Numbered from the stretch's first letter, positions 17,657 through 26,900 are shown. The stretch is 64,000 nucleotides of DNA from Paenibacillus eucommiae (GCF_017874215.1 NZ_JAGGLB010000015.1:124001-188000); one strand, 5' to 3'. The notes: generated by a model not told the origin, from the letters alone. Translations and numbers: made by a program.

Positions 17657-18080
17657 GGAAAGTTTGACGTAAGCCGGGTTCTGTGCTTCCAGTGGTAAAA
17701 CGGGTGTCTAGCGCCCTCCCACCGTTGAAGTGACAATCATCTATCTAGGCCATACATTGCTATATGGCTCAAGCGACCAACCCGAACGCGCCTCGGGCAA
17801 AGGCTGCCGCTGCAAGAGCGGCCTGCGTCCCTCTAGGTCTTGCTCCAAGTGGGGTTTACCAGGAACTATGTCACCATAGCTCCTCGTGGTCTCTTACACC
17901 ACGGTTCCATCCTTGCCTGTGCGATTCACTCAAGAGTGTAAAGCCATCGGCGGTCCATTTCTGTGGCCCTATCCTTCAGCTCGCGCTGACTGGACATTAT
18001 CCAGCACCCTGCCCTATGGAGCCCGGACTTTCCTCTCGCGACGGTTTACCCGGCGCCAGCGATTGTCTGGCAAACTTTCC
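17657..18080 (-). ncRNA. rnpB: RNase P RNA, class A
   Basis: The catalytic RNA that removes 5' leaders from tRNA precursors. The terminal P1 helix is a perfect 10-bp pairing of GGAAAGTTTG (18080-18071) with CAAACTTTCC (17666-17657). Universal blocks are seen in order: GAGGAAAGTCCGGGCTCCAT, AGGGCAGGGTGC, CCGCCGATGG, GTAAACCCCACTTGGAGCAAG shortened here by one flank base, TAGATAGATGATTG, and ACAGAACCCGGCTTA. The CGGGCTCCATAGGGCAG form and the paired P6-like GCAAG block are class A features; Bacillus itself has class B. Its own promoter (18093-18121) and terminator flank it. Confidence 0.95.
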
Positions 18081-18092
18081 AATGCATATGCT

Positions 18093-18121
18093 AGTATACA
18101 GGGAATCGTCAAGAAATTCAA
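18093..18121 (-). promoter_or_regulatory. Promoter of rnpB
   Basis: TTGAAT (18116-18121) and TATACT (18093-18098) with a 17-base spacer, 13 bases before the mature 5' end. Confidence 0.75.
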
Positions 18122-18196
18122 CCGGAAATCTTTCCTATGTTTTCACGAGCGATGATTCCTGCACTTCTTCATGCTTATTTATGCTTAAATTATAAA

Positions 18197-19306
18197 CTAT
18201 AAGAATTGAAAGGGTTCTGTCTCCACTTGCGATGCAATGACCTGCGTCTGCGTCTTAACCAGCTGTGCGGCGAGATAATCAGCTACGCCGCGCTTCATGA
18301 TCTTCTCGACATTGTGTCCCACGTCGATAAGTGCAATCCCTGCTGCAGCGGCATCATGCGCTGTGTGATAATCGATGTCGCCGGTGACCAGTACATCGGC
18401 GCCCGCAAACAAGGCATGCCGCACATAGCGGCTGCCAGCACCGCCCAGCACGGCCACCTTGCAGATGGGCCGGCTCAGATCGCCGACGACGCGTACCGCG
18501 GGCACGTCGAAGGCCTGCTTCGTGAGCTCTGCCAGCTCACGAAGGGTTGCCCCGCCGGGCAGCTTGCCGACCCGGCCGAGCCCGTGCACCTTACCCGCAA
18601 GCTCCAGCGGGTACAGATCGTAGGCCACCTCTTCATAAGGGTGGGCCTTGATCATGACCTGAACAGCTTTGCGCTGCAAGCTTTCAGGCACAATCGTTTC
18701 CACGCGCACCTCCTGCGCGCGTTCCAGCTTCCCAGCCTCCCCGATGAAAGGCGTAGTTCCTTCCTGCGGAAGGAATGTGCCAGTTCCAGGGGTGCTGAAG
18801 CTGCAGCTGCTGTATTGCCCTACCCAGCCTGCTCCGGCTGTGAACAGGGCATCCAGCACCTGCTGATGATGCGTCTGTGGCACGAAGACGACAAGCTTTT
18901 TCAGCTTATCTGTGTGCACATCCTCAAGCGAACTCAGCTCTGTCAAGCCCAGCGCCTGAACAAGCATATCATTAACTCCGCCTTCAGCCACGTCAAGATT
19001 GGTGTGAGCGATATAGACCGCAATATCATGCTTGATCAGTTTTTCATACAATCGTCCTGCAGGAGTATCTGTCTGCAAATGCGGCAAGGGACGGTAAATA
19101 ATCGCGTGATGAGCAATGATCAAATCAATACCTTCATTGATTGCTTCTTCGACTACAGCGTCTGTTACATCCAAGGCAATAAGCACCTTACGGATTTCCT
19201 TTTGCAAGGTTCCGAGCTGAAGGCCGATCTTGTCATCTGACATCGCATAATGCTTAGGTGCAAGCTTCTCGAAAAGCTGTATTACGGTTTGACCTTTTGC
19301 GAACAA
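18197..19306 (-). CDS. Nif3-like dinuclear metal center protein (YqfO family)
   Basis: A 369-residue protein. Metal-binding motifs: IIAHHAIIYRP near residues 63-73, YIAHTNLDVAEGGVND near 97-112, and late GDIDYHTAHDAAAAGIALIDVGH near 310-332. The central YqfO/CutA-like insertion (about 130-235) distinguishes this long form. The enzyme role is unsettled; the family acts like a GTP cyclohydrolase-related or metal-handling hexamer. Start is a TTG after GGAGGTG and lies inside trmK, overlapping it by 25 bases. Confidence 0.92.
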   Translation of the reverse strand: MFAKGQTVIQLFEKLAPKHYAMSDDKIGLQLGTLQKEIRKVLIALDVTDAVVEEAINEGIDLIIAHHAIIYRPLPHLQTDTPAGRLYEKLIKHDIAVYIAHTNLDVAEGGVNDMLVQALGLTELSSLEDVHTDKLKKLVVFVPQTHHQQVLDALFTAGAGWVGQYSSCSFSTPGTGTFLPQEGTTPFIGEAGKLERAQEVRVETIVPESLQRKAVQVMIKAHPYEEVAYDLYPLELAGKVHGLGRVGKLPGGATLRELAELTKQAFDVPAVRVVGDLSRPICKVAVLGGAGSRYVRHALFAGADVLVTGDIDYHTAHDAAAAGIALIDVGHNVEKIMKRGVADYLAAQLVKTQTQVIASQVETEPFQFL

Positions 19307-20223
19307 GCGTGAAGCACCTCCTTAATATCTTCGATTTCCTGACTAACGGCCTGAGCTTTAATCTTCGAAGCTTCTGCGGCGGATCGAGCAAGCTGCCCAC
19401 GAATCATTTCCAGTTTCTCTAACTCGCTTTCCCATTTACGAAACCAAACCACAGGTGCTTCCTCAATCAAATATGGCCCCATTTGCAGCAGCTTTGCTCT
19501 GCTCACTTTTAGCCCATTAGCCAATAACCTATCTTCATATAAACTTTTCAACGTATGCGAAAGCGAATGGCTTCCTTGCTCCTGTTCTTGCTCTTGTCCT
19601 TGCTCTTGCTCTTGCTCTTGCTCTTGCTCTTGCTCTTGCTCTTGCTCTTGCTCTTGCTCTTGCTCTTGCCCTTGCCCTTGCCCTTGCCCTTGCCCCTGCT
19701 CCTGACCTTGCCCTAGTCCCTGCCCTTGTCCCTGCTCTCCCCCACAATAACTAGCCGCCAAAATTTCATAAATTTTGCCGTCTTCTTCCACAATGGTTTC
19801 GGCTTCGAGCAGCCAGGCTTCTTTATCAAGCCAGCGACGGACCTGTTCCTCTCCCACGTTAGGTTGAAGGATCAGCTTGCTAATTCCGGCCAGCTTTTCC
19901 TTGCCTTCCTCCAGTATAGCTGCAATCAGGCTTCCGCCCATGCCGGCTATTGTGATAACGTCCACTTCACCCGGGGTTAGCACTTCCAGGCCATTTCCTC
20001 CGCGCACATCAATACGGCTGCTCAGACCGCTTTCTCTGACTTGCCTGGAAGCTGCTTCCATTGGTCCTGGATTGACCTCTCCGGCTACCGCAAAAGTAAC
20101 GATACCAGCCTGAGCCAGGTAGCAGGGAAGCAGGGCATGATCGGAACCAATATCGGCTAAACGGCTTTGTGGTGGTACCCAATCTGCGATTAGCTGCAAA
20201 CGTTTTGATAATTTTAGCTTCAT
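19282..20223 (-). CDS. trmK: tRNA (adenine(22)-N1)-methyltransferase TrmK with a Gln-rich insertion
   Basis: Methylates A22 of tRNA with S-adenosylmethionine. The SAM motif ADIGSDHALLPCYLAQAG is at about residues 19-36, ITIAGMGGSLI near 91-101 and LILQPNVGEEQVRRWL near 117-132. The family is usually about 230 residues; this has 313 because roughly 55-60 residues of alternating Gln with Gly or Glu are inserted near residue 162, between the catalytic domain and the C-terminal helical region (SLYEDRLL...). The neighbouring nif3-like gene is the usual partner. Confidence 0.93.
   Translation of the reverse strand: MKLKLSKRLQLIADWVPPQSRLADIGSDHALLPCYLAQAGIVTFAVAGEVNPGPMEAASRQVRESGLSSRIDVRGGNGLEVLTPGEVDVITIAGMGGSLIAAILEEGKEKLAGISKLILQPNVGEEQVRRWLDKEAWLLEAETIVEEDGKIYEILAASYCGGEQGQGQGLGQGQEQGQGQGQGQGQEQEQEQEQEQEQEQEQEQEQEQGQEQEQEQGSHSLSHTLKSLYEDRLLANGLKVSRAKLLQMGPYLIEEAPVVWFRKWESELEKLEMIRGQLARSAAEASKIKAQAVSQEIEDIKEVLHACSQKVKP
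19574..19738. repeat. Hexanucleotide tandem array inside trmK (unit CTCTTG)
   Basis: About 27 hexamers on the plus strand: a run of near-perfect CTCTTG units from about 19602 to 19668, flanked by CCCTTG and more degraded units to 19738. On the coding strand these are CAAGAG/CAAGGG, giving Gln-Glu and Gln-Gly pairs. Any gain or loss of units stays in frame. Confidence 0.95.
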
Positions 20224-20246
20224 TTTATGTAACCCACTTTATTCAT

Positions 20247-21077
20247 TTATATAACCCACTCTATCCATTTTTTTCGTAATAAGAACAACACAATACCTGC
20301 AGCCACCAGCTTACACATAAAAGAAAATTGAATGATTTGCATGGTAACGCCTACACTTGTCAAAAAACTGATGCCTTCCGGAGCAAAAAGGGTTAAAAAG
20401 CCTACTAAAAATAAAATACCGGAATTTTCCTTGCTTTTATGATGAACGAGCCAGGCTATCCAAACGAAAAGCAAGCTGACGGGCAGCCAGGTTAGCTCAA
20501 GCGACCACCAAATGGGCGATTGAAGCTTGTGAACAAGCATCCAGCCGTAGGTCCCCATAAGGCCTATCCAGCCACTAAAATGTAACGATCCTATTTTACC
20601 AAACAATCCGCATAATAACCAAATCAGACTGCAGCTGGCAATAAAGGTTACATAAGCGCTCGACGAGTCAATTTGCTGCCCATCCATTATGTATAGTCCT
20701 ATGAAGAGTATAAAGAGAGAGGTAATCCCACATACCAGGTTGGCTATCAGGGGTGCTCCCTTTCTCCTTCTGAACCCTAGCGTGTAGCCGATTAGACCAA
20801 CTAAAACAGAGACGCCTATTTGCAATGGAATTCCAAAAGAGTTAAAATTGAGAGCAGAAAAGGAAAAAATCCCAATTATAGCCATTATCAGTAGCCATAT
20901 TTTCCAGTTGCTGCGTGCTATCGAGTCAGCCGGGACGCCCATTAAGGATTTAGGCTTTTCCATTCCTTCTTCCAAATATAAATTCATCAGGAAATCGCAA
21001 TAATGTTCTGGCAGCAGCCGGCTTCTGCGCCAATGCTCAATTTCTTTTACAATTATTTTTCGTTTTCCATCTTCCAT
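20247..21077 (-). CDS. Multi-pass membrane protein of unknown function
   Basis: A 276-residue protein. The first 60 residues are cytoplasmic-looking, with EHWRRSRLLPEHYCDFLMNLY, a short helical segment often found before DUF2157-type membrane domains. Seven to eight hydrophobic helices follow. GAGG lies before the ATG. It occupies the position between rpoD and trmK where Bacillus carries cccA. No function can be assigned. Confidence 0.7.
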   Translation of the reverse strand: MEDGKRKIIVKEIEHWRRSRLLPEHYCDFLMNLYLEEGMEKPKSLMGVPADSIARSNWKIWLLIMAIIGIFSFSALNFNSFGIPLQIGVSVLVGLIGYTLGFRRRKGAPLIANLVCGITSLFILFIGLYIMDGQQIDSSSAYVTFIASCSLIWLLCGLFGKIGSLHFSGWIGLMGTYGWMLVHKLQSPIWWSLELTWLPVSLLFVWIAWLVHHKSKENSGILFLVGFLTLFAPEGISFLTSVGVTMQIIQFSFMCKLVAAGIVLFLLRKKWIEWVI

Positions 21078-21163
21078 ATTAGCCTCACCATCCTAGCTCA
21101 TTTATCGGCTGCAGAGTCTTCATATTTTACTCGCTCTTCATATTTTACTATTTTATAGCCTTA

Positions 21164-21193
21164 CAAAAAAAAGAAGCCCCACCACTTCAGGGC
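21164..21193 (-). terminator. Terminator of rpoD
   Basis: GCCC (21076+100 region: 21176-21179) pairs with GGGC (21190-21193), extended by weaker pairs, and is followed on the minus strand by TTCTTTTTTTT. Confidence 0.65.
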
Positions 21194-21210
21194 AGGGTCG
21201 CATCATAGCG

Positions 21211-22326
21211 TTATTCCAGAAAATCCTTCAGTCTCTTGCTGCGGGAAGGATGTCTCAGCTTACGCAATGCTTTCGCTTCGATTTGGCGAATCCGTTCACG
21301 AGTTACACCGAATACCTTGCCCACTTCTTCTAAAGTTCGGGTTCGGCCGTCATCGAGTCCAAAGCGCAGCCGCAGCACATTTTCTTCTCTTTCCGTTAAG
21401 GTGTCGAGTACGTCCTCCAGCTGTTCCTTGAGAAGCTCATAAGCCGCTGCATCTGCAGGTGCCAAAGCTTCCTGGTCTTCGATAAAATCTCCAAGGTGCG
21501 AATCATCTTCTTCTCCAATTGGAGTTTCAAGCGATACAGGCTCTTGGGCGATTTTCATAATCTCCCTCACTTTATCTGTGCTAAGATCCATTTCTTTGGC
21601 GATTTCTTCCGGTGTAGGTTCTCTCCCGAGTTCCTGAAGCAGTTGGCGGGAGACACGAATAAGCTTATTAATCGTTTCAACCATATGTACGGGAATCCGA
21701 ATGGTTCTCGCCTGATCGGCAATAGCCCGCGTAATGGCTTGACGAATCCACCACGTTGCATAGGTGCTAAATTTATATCCCTTGGTATGGTCAAATTTCT
21801 CAACAGCTTTGATAAGTCCCATGTTGCCTTCTTGAATCAGATCCAAGAAGAGCATGCCTCTGCCCACGTAGCGCTTTGCAATACTAACAACTAGCCGCAG
21901 GTTAGCTTCGGCCAAACGGCGTTTGGCTTCTTCATCGCCATTCTCAATCCTCTTGGCTAGATCCACCTCATCATCCGCTGATAGGAGCGGAACCCTGCCG
22001 ATTTCCTTCAAATACATCCGGACAGGATCGTTAATCTTAATGCCTGGAGGCAGTGTAAGATCATCATCAAAGTTGAACTCGTCATGCTCCCGATCTTCAG
22101 GAGCGACCGTTTCATCGTCAGACTCGTTCCCAACGTCAATGCCCATTTCCGAAAGCTGTTCGTAGAATTCGTCAATTTGCTCAGGATCCTGATCAAATGG
22201 AGCCAGCTTTTCCATAATATCTTTATACGTTAGCGAGGAACGTTTTTTCCCAAGCTCAATGAGCTGTTCTTTTACTTGGTCCAGCGTTAATTCTGTCTCA
22301 AGCTCTGTGTGCTGATCATTCGCCAT
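21211..22326 (-). CDS. rpoD: RNA polymerase primary sigma factor SigA (RpoD)
   Basis: A 371-residue housekeeping sigma factor. Region 1.1 covers about residues 1-75, then NDPVRMYLKEIGRVPLLS (region 1.2) near 100, LVVSIAKRYVGRGM (2.1-2.2) near 145, GYKFSTYATWWIRQAITRAI (2.3-2.4) near 182-201, region 3, and the 4.2 helix-turn-helix VTRERIRQIEAKALRKLRHP near 340. All promoter-contact regions are present. It is encoded 36 bases after dnaG, as in Bacillus (yqxD-dnaG-sigA). Confidence 0.98.
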   Translation of the reverse strand: MANDQHTELETELTLDQVKEQLIELGKKRSSLTYKDIMEKLAPFDQDPEQIDEFYEQLSEMGIDVGNESDDETVAPEDREHDEFNFDDDLTLPPGIKINDPVRMYLKEIGRVPLLSADDEVDLAKRIENGDEEAKRRLAEANLRLVVSIAKRYVGRGMLFLDLIQEGNMGLIKAVEKFDHTKGYKFSTYATWWIRQAITRAIADQARTIRIPVHMVETINKLIRVSRQLLQELGREPTPEEIAKEMDLSTDKVREIMKIAQEPVSLETPIGEEDDSHLGDFIEDQEALAPADAAAYELLKEQLEDVLDTLTEREENVLRLRFGLDDGRTRTLEEVGKVFGVTRERIRQIEAKALRKLRHPSRSKRLKDFLE

Positions 22327-22362
22327 AATACGGACTCCCTCCCCCCTAGAAGCTCGGTACCA

Positions 22363-24198
22363 CTAAGATGACTTAAGCTGTTTTTCTAGGGTTATAATCT
22401 CAAATGCTATTTGTGCTGCCATCCGATGGTCTCCTGCTTGCTCAGCCTGAGTCATTTCTTCTTTCTTGCGAGCAATCGTTTGCTGCATCGGATACTTCTT
22501 AATTTCACGGATATAGTCCTCAATCACTTGATCGTATCCACCGTGATTTGCTCCAATCATAACGATGGAGCTGGCCAAGCTCTCTAATTGATCATCTTGC
22601 AGCATGGCAATATATTGGCTTGCATTCGGCTCCATATACTGAGCGTAGTAAGCATATAAATAAGCAGCTAATACTGCATGAGCCTCGACATAAAACTGAT
22701 CACCCAATTGCGTCTCTACCTGCAGGCACACTTCACGGTCGTGCATCATAATGGCCAGCAGTTGTCGTTCTGCGTTGTGGTATGCAGGAAATAGCGTGGT
22801 TTTTCGTTCCGCTGCTCTCCTATTATTCATAACATTATTCCACAGAAATGGTTTATTATCCCCGCTGCTCTTGTTTTTTTCCGATTGCAGCAGGTGTTCG
22901 CTTAAATCCTGCTTTAACGCCTCAAAGGAGGATTCCGGAAATTCCGAGGATAATTGCTTCAAATAATGTTCTCTTTCTATAGGAGAAGCTAACCCCGCAA
23001 TAGATTTAATCGCGGTTTGCAAGTAACGGACCCTATCGCCATCCTCATGCATTTTAAAATTTTTGCGAATGTAGAGAAGCTTATATTTCATCGATGGTAC
23101 GGCAGGCTCCACAATCTCCCGTACAAATCGTTCAAAGCCAAAGTTCGAAACATAATCGTCTGGATCCCGGCCATCCGGCAGCATAGCGACATTCACACGA
23201 CAGCCGGCTTCTTCTAGAAGCGGAATGCTTTTGAAAGCTGCGGACTGTCCCGCACTATCTCCATCATAGCATAAGACAATTTGTTCGCTGTTTCGGTTCA
23301 ATAATCCTGCATGCTCTTTCGTAAGTGCCGTCCCCATTGTCGCAACCCCATTGAGAACTCCAGCTTCCCAAGCCTTAATGACATCCATATAACCTTCAAA
23401 AATTACCGTCTTCTGGAGCTTGCGAACATTAGGCTTAGCGAGATGCATATTGTATAAGGTTCGGCTCTTATTAAATAGAACAGTTTCCGGACTGTTTAAA
23501 TATTTGGGCTGTGCATCACCCATTGCTCTGCCTCCAAAACCAATCACCTTGCCAGAGGCATCACATATTGGAAATATGATACGTTCACGAAATTTATCGA
23601 GGTAACCATCCCCTTCAGATCTCGCAGAAATCAGCCCCCCCTTTTCCATAAGCGCCAAATCAAAGCCACGTTTCTCGAGCTGTTTTACAAGCGTATCCCA
23701 CATCGCAGGAGCATAACCGATTTGGAACGTCTCGATGAGCTTATCTGATACCCCGCGGGAACGGAGATATTCGAGCGCTACTTTCCCTTGATCGGTATTT
23801 CCCAAAATGTAGTTGTAAAGCTTGGCAGCAAACTCGTGAGCTTTAAGCAAAGCCGACTTCTCCTGCTGCTGCTCGGTCTGCTCAGCAGTTGATTCCTCCC
23901 ATGTGATTGGAATTTCTGCTTGTTCTGCTAATCCACGAACTGCTTCGGCAAAGCTATATCCTTCAATCCCCATAAGAAAATGAATGGAATTACCACCAAC
24001 CCCACACCCAAAGCAATGATAAATCTGCTTTTCCGGCGTGACTGTAAAAGACGGGCTTTTCTCGGAATGAAAAGGGCAGAGACCTTTCATATAATGGCCT
24101 TGCTTGCTTAAATGAACGTACTTGCCAATGACATCAACAATATCGTGCCGTCTAAGGACAGCCTCGATCACCTCTTCAGGTATGCGTCCGTTACTCAA
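22363..24198 (-). CDS. dnaG: DNA primase DnaG
   Basis: Synthesises RNA primers at the replication fork. CHC2 zinc finger: C41 and H44 in CPFHSEKSPSF, C62 and C65 in HCFGCGVGGN. Toprim core: IFEGYMDVIKA near 266, and VLCYDGDSAGQSA near 306. The C-terminal helicase-interaction domain follows. The AAGGTGG site touches the first TTG (24204), so the second TTG at 24198 (MSNGRIPEEVIE) with a 6-base gap is preferred; the difference is two residues. Confidence 0.96.
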   Translation of the reverse strand: MSNGRIPEEVIEAVLRRHDIVDVIGKYVHLSKQGHYMKGLCPFHSEKSPSFTVTPEKQIYHCFGCGVGGNSIHFLMGIEGYSFAEAVRGLAEQAEIPITWEESTAEQTEQQQEKSALLKAHEFAAKLYNYILGNTDQGKVALEYLRSRGVSDKLIETFQIGYAPAMWDTLVKQLEKRGFDLALMEKGGLISARSEGDGYLDKFRERIIFPICDASGKVIGFGGRAMGDAQPKYLNSPETVLFNKSRTLYNMHLAKPNVRKLQKTVIFEGYMDVIKAWEAGVLNGVATMGTALTKEHAGLLNRNSEQIVLCYDGDSAGQSAAFKSIPLLEEAGCRVNVAMLPDGRDPDDYVSNFGFERFVREIVEPAVPSMKYKLLYIRKNFKMHEDGDRVRYLQTAIKSIAGLASPIEREHYLKQLSSEFPESSFEALKQDLSEHLLQSEKNKSSGDNKPFLWNNVMNNRRAAERKTTLFPAYHNAERQLLAIMMHDREVCLQVETQLGDQFYVEAHAVLAAYLYAYYAQYMEPNASQYIAMLQDDQLESLASSIVMIGANHGGYDQVIEDYIREIKKYPMQQTIARKKEEMTQAEQAGDHRMAAQIAFEIITLEKQLKSS

Positions 24199-24263
24199 TT
24201 CCAACCACCTTCATTCCAGTAACGCTCTTTCCGATGCCGCCGTTTCCGACGTATAACTATTCG

Positions 24264-24728
24264 CTACCCAGAACCATAATCCTGCAAACGCGTTAAAACT
24301 TTTGTCAGACTTTGTAGAAAAAAAATTCGATCTTCCTCAGTAAAAGGCTTGGGCCCCTTACTGTGCTTGCCGTTTCTGCGCTGTTTGGCAGATTCATGAC
24401 GCCTTTCCAGGAGAAAGTCGATGGTTTCATCTGTGTATGTCTGTCCCCTATTAGACAAGACTACAGCCTTTTTAGCTAGTCCGATTGCAGCCAATCCAAA
24501 ATCTTGAGTTACTAATACATCATTAGGTTTAATATGATTGGCGATGTACAGATCCACGGATTGATCACTGCGGTCCACCTGCACAACGGTCACCCCATCG
24601 CTTTCTTTCATCCGATGGTCAAAGGAAGCAACGAGCAGCACCTGAATACCAAATTGTACAGCCGTTTTAGCAATTTCAGGTTTAACGGGACAGGCGTCGG
24701 CGTCGACGATAATTTTAGTTGTAGGCAT
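24264..24728 (-). CDS. YaiI/YqxD family protein (DUF188)
   Basis: A 154-residue protein. Starts MPTTKIIVDADACPVK; GGGGGAC precedes the ATG at 24728, and the residues further upstream are hydrophobic and unlike the family. Conserved blocks: VDADACPVK (5-13), VQVDRSDQSVD, LVTQDFGLAAIGLAK and LSNRGQTYT near 95-105. The family belongs to a PIN-related fold; no role is firmly known. The position before dnaG matches Bacillus yqxD. Confidence 0.9.
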   Translation of the reverse strand: MPTTKIIVDADACPVKPEIAKTAVQFGIQVLLVASFDHRMKESDGVTVVQVDRSDQSVDLYIANHIKPNDVLVTQDFGLAAIGLAKKAVVLSNRGQTYTDETIDFLLERRHESAKQRRNGKHSKGPKPFTEEDRIFFLQSLTKVLTRLQDYGSG

Positions 24729-24879
24729 CCCTTTAGTCCCCCGGTGCTCGCTGCTTAATTGTTGTCGTACTAAGATATATACGATGAATAAATAAAAATT
24801 CCTGCTTATATTAATATAAAACATTCGGTACTTTATAAATCATAAGTATGTTGTCCATTTATTAACAGAACATATGCGC

Positions 24880-24923
24880 AAAAAATCTCGCCGTTATGCC
24901 ATCAAAAGACATAAGGGAGAGAT
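24880..24923 (-). terminator. Terminator of recO
   Basis: Arms 24885-24898 (ATCTCGCCGTTATG) and 24910-24923 pair with two mismatches, followed on the minus strand by TTTTTTG. Confidence 0.75.
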
Positions 24924-24956
24924 GCTTCATTACTCGCAGAAACTACCGGCCTATAG

Positions 24957-25706
24957 CTAAATATTGTATTTCTCCATCTGCTCAATAAACCCTCTGGATT
25001 TCCATTTTATTCCTATATGATGATCCATATAAGCTTTCATACAAGTTTTTAGCTGCACTTTGGTTTCCTCTTTTACTTGGATAGCGCCAAGTCTTCTCAT
25101 ATCCATTCTGGGGAAAAGCTTGAGCAGTTTCAGTGTACCAGGTGCCGCAAGAGCTGCGAATGGATCCTTAAATTTGCAGTTTATACAAAGGACCCCGCCC
25201 ATTCCGGGACTGAATGATTGGAGATCTGAAGCCGAACCGCAAGATACGCAGCAATCCGTTATCGGCAGGTAACCAGCAAGCTCCAGCATTTTCATTTCAA
25301 ATAAATGGACCACGATCTGCATATCCTTCTTATCTTCAATGGCTTGCAGTCCTGCTTTCAACTGTTCAAACATATAGGTACTGCCCTCTTCATCTCCATG
25401 CATACGATCTGTCATTTCCACCAAATATGCCGAATACGCCGACATGTTTAAATCCTCGCGTAATAGGTGATGTGCCTCTATGATATCGGCTTGATTGAGT
25501 GAGCCCATTTGTCCGTGCTGTTTGTAAAACACAAAATCGGCATACGTAAACACTTGGGTGGCAGCGGCATGCCGGCTTTTTAACTTTTTGGCACCTCTGG
25601 CCATCACACTGACTTTGCCAAGCTCCGAAGTAAACAAGCTGATAATCTTATTGCCTTCCCCATAGTCCATACTACGGAGTACGATCCCTTCCACATTGCG
25701 CAGCAC
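24957..25706 (-). CDS. recO: DNA repair protein RecO
   Basis: Loads RecA by annealing and by displacing SSB in the RecFOR pathway. It has 249 residues: an OB fold at the N-terminus (EGIVLRSMDYGEGNKIISLF), a helical domain and a Cys4 zinc site near residues 144-180 (CCVSC ... LCINC). The start is a GTG at 25706 (VLRNVEGIV), 7 bases after GGGGG; a GTG further upstream at 25739 has no good site and gives residues unlike RecO. Confidence 0.95.
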   Translation of the reverse strand: MLRNVEGIVLRSMDYGEGNKIISLFTSELGKVSVMARGAKKLKSRHAAATQVFTYADFVFYKQHGQMGSLNQADIIEAHHLLREDLNMSAYSAYLVEMTDRMHGDEEGSTYMFEQLKAGLQAIEDKKDMQIVVHLFEMKMLELAGYLPITDCCVSCGSASDLQSFSPGMGGVLCINCKFKDPFAALAAPGTLKLLKLFPRMDMRRLGAIQVKEETKVQLKTCMKAYMDHHIGIKWKSRGFIEQMEKYNI

Positions 25707-25752
25707 ATCTCTTCCCCCATGAATCCGCAGAACGAGCACATGCTAGCATATG

Positions 25753-25905
25753 CTACCCGTTCAGTCCACCCGGCGGATCTTCAATTCCCTGCTGTTCTTC
25801 CCTTCCATCGGAATCTGCCTGATTACCTCCCTCTACTTGTTTGTAGAGTAAGTAAGCATCCAAATCACCACTTATTGAAAAGTATTGCCACGAGAAGTCC
25901 TTCAT
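25753..25905 (-). CDS. yqzL: YqzL family small protein
   Basis: A 50-residue protein, MKDFSWQYFSISGDLDAYLLYK followed by a polar acidic tail ending PPGGLNG (shown here in two parts: MKDFSWQYFSISGD and LDAYLLYK). GGAG lies 10 bases before the ATG. In Bacillus yqzL also sits between era and recO. The role is unknown; the conserved N-terminal half is the family signature. Confidence 0.88.
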   Translation of the reverse strand: MKDFSWQYFSISGDLDAYLLYKQVEGGNQADSDGREEQQGIEDPPGGLNG

Positions 25906-26000
25906 GTTTACCAGCTCCTATTTTTTAAAAAAATAAATGATCTTCATAGGATGGTATCTTCATGCAGGAACTATGCGTTGCAATAACTGGTATGTCTTCG

Positions 26001-26900
26001 CTACTCGCCGCGGAATCCAAGATCACGCAGTACTCGGTCCTGATTTCTCCAGTCTTTCTTCACTTTTACCCATAGCTCCAGGAAAGCTTTAGAGCCCAGC
26101 AGTGCTTCGATATCATGTCTGGCCTTTTGTCCAATTTCTTTAAGCAGTGCACCCTGCTTGCCGATAATAATCCCTTTTTGTGAATCCCGTTCCACGAAAA
26201 TAACGGCGGAAATCCGCACAAGTCCGTTCGACTGAACTTTCATATCTTCAATTTGGACAGCAATAGAGTGAGGAATTTCTTCCCGGGTCAAATGCAGTAT
26301 TTTCTCACGGATAAGCTCAGCGCAAACAAATTGCTCCGGATGGTCGGTCACTTGATCCGCTGGATAGTACTGCGGGCCTTCTGGTAAATAACGAACAATT
26401 TGATCGAGTAGTGTTGTGATATTGTTGCCGCTAAGTGCGGAAATAGGCACAATCTCGGCAAAAGCATATAAATCCTTATATTGAACTATAATGGGCAGCA
26501 GTGCTTCCGGATGAACCTTGTCAATTTTATTTAAAACTAAGATGACAGGTGTTTTGACAAGCTTAAGCTGCTCAATAATGAAGCGGTCTCCGCCACCGAT
26601 ACCATCGGCTACATCAACTAGAAATAAAATGGCATCGACTTCGCCTAATGTGCTTTGAGCAACCTTGGTCATATAGTCACCCAGCTTAGAGGTTGGCTTA
26701 TGTATACCAGGCGTATCTAAAAACACGATTTGTCCTTGCTCTGAAGTGTAAACCCCATGAATTTTGTTACGCGTTGTTTGTGGCTTATCTGACATAATAG
26801 CAATTTTTTGACCGATGATTTGATTCATCAAAGTTGATTTACCTACATTGGGCCTTCCGATAATAGAAACGAAGCCCGACTTGAATTTCTTTTGACTCAT
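26001..26900 (-). CDS. era: GTPase Era
   Basis: A ribosome assembly GTPase that binds the 3' end of 16S rRNA. It has 299 residues. G1 GRPNVGKST at 15-23, G3 DTPGIHKP near 62, G4 NKIDK near 125, and the C-terminal KH domain with GIIIGKQGALLKEIG near 240-255. Its ATG overlaps the cdd stop by 4 bases, so the two genes are coupled. Confidence 0.97.
   Translation of the reverse strand: MSQKKFKSGFVSIIGRPNVGKSTLMNQIIGQKIAIMSDKPQTTRNKIHGVYTSEQGQIVFLDTPGIHKPTSKLGDYMTKVAQSTLGEVDAILFLVDVADGIGGGDRFIIEQLKLVKTPVILVLNKIDKVHPEALLPIIVQYKDLYAFAEIVPISALSGNNITTLLDQIVRYLPEGPQYYPADQVTDHPEQFVCAELIREKILHLTREEIPHSIAVQIEDMKVQSNGLVRISAVIFVERDSQKGIIIGKQGALLKEIGQKARHDIEALLGSKAFLELWVKVKKDWRNQDRVLRDLGFRGE

Noticed and set aside
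17764..18195. Plus-strand ORF of 143 codons
   Set aside because: It lies across rnpB on the opposite strand; codons reflect conserved RNA blocks.
19535..19747. Minus-strand Ala/Arg-rich ORF (70 codons)
   Set aside because: It is the trmK hexamer array read in another frame.
24824..25905. Expected glyQ/glyS and ppdK-regulator genes between recO and the DUF188 gene
   Set aside because: They are simply absent here; Bacillus has them in this interval, but the two genes flank a short gap with only a terminator.
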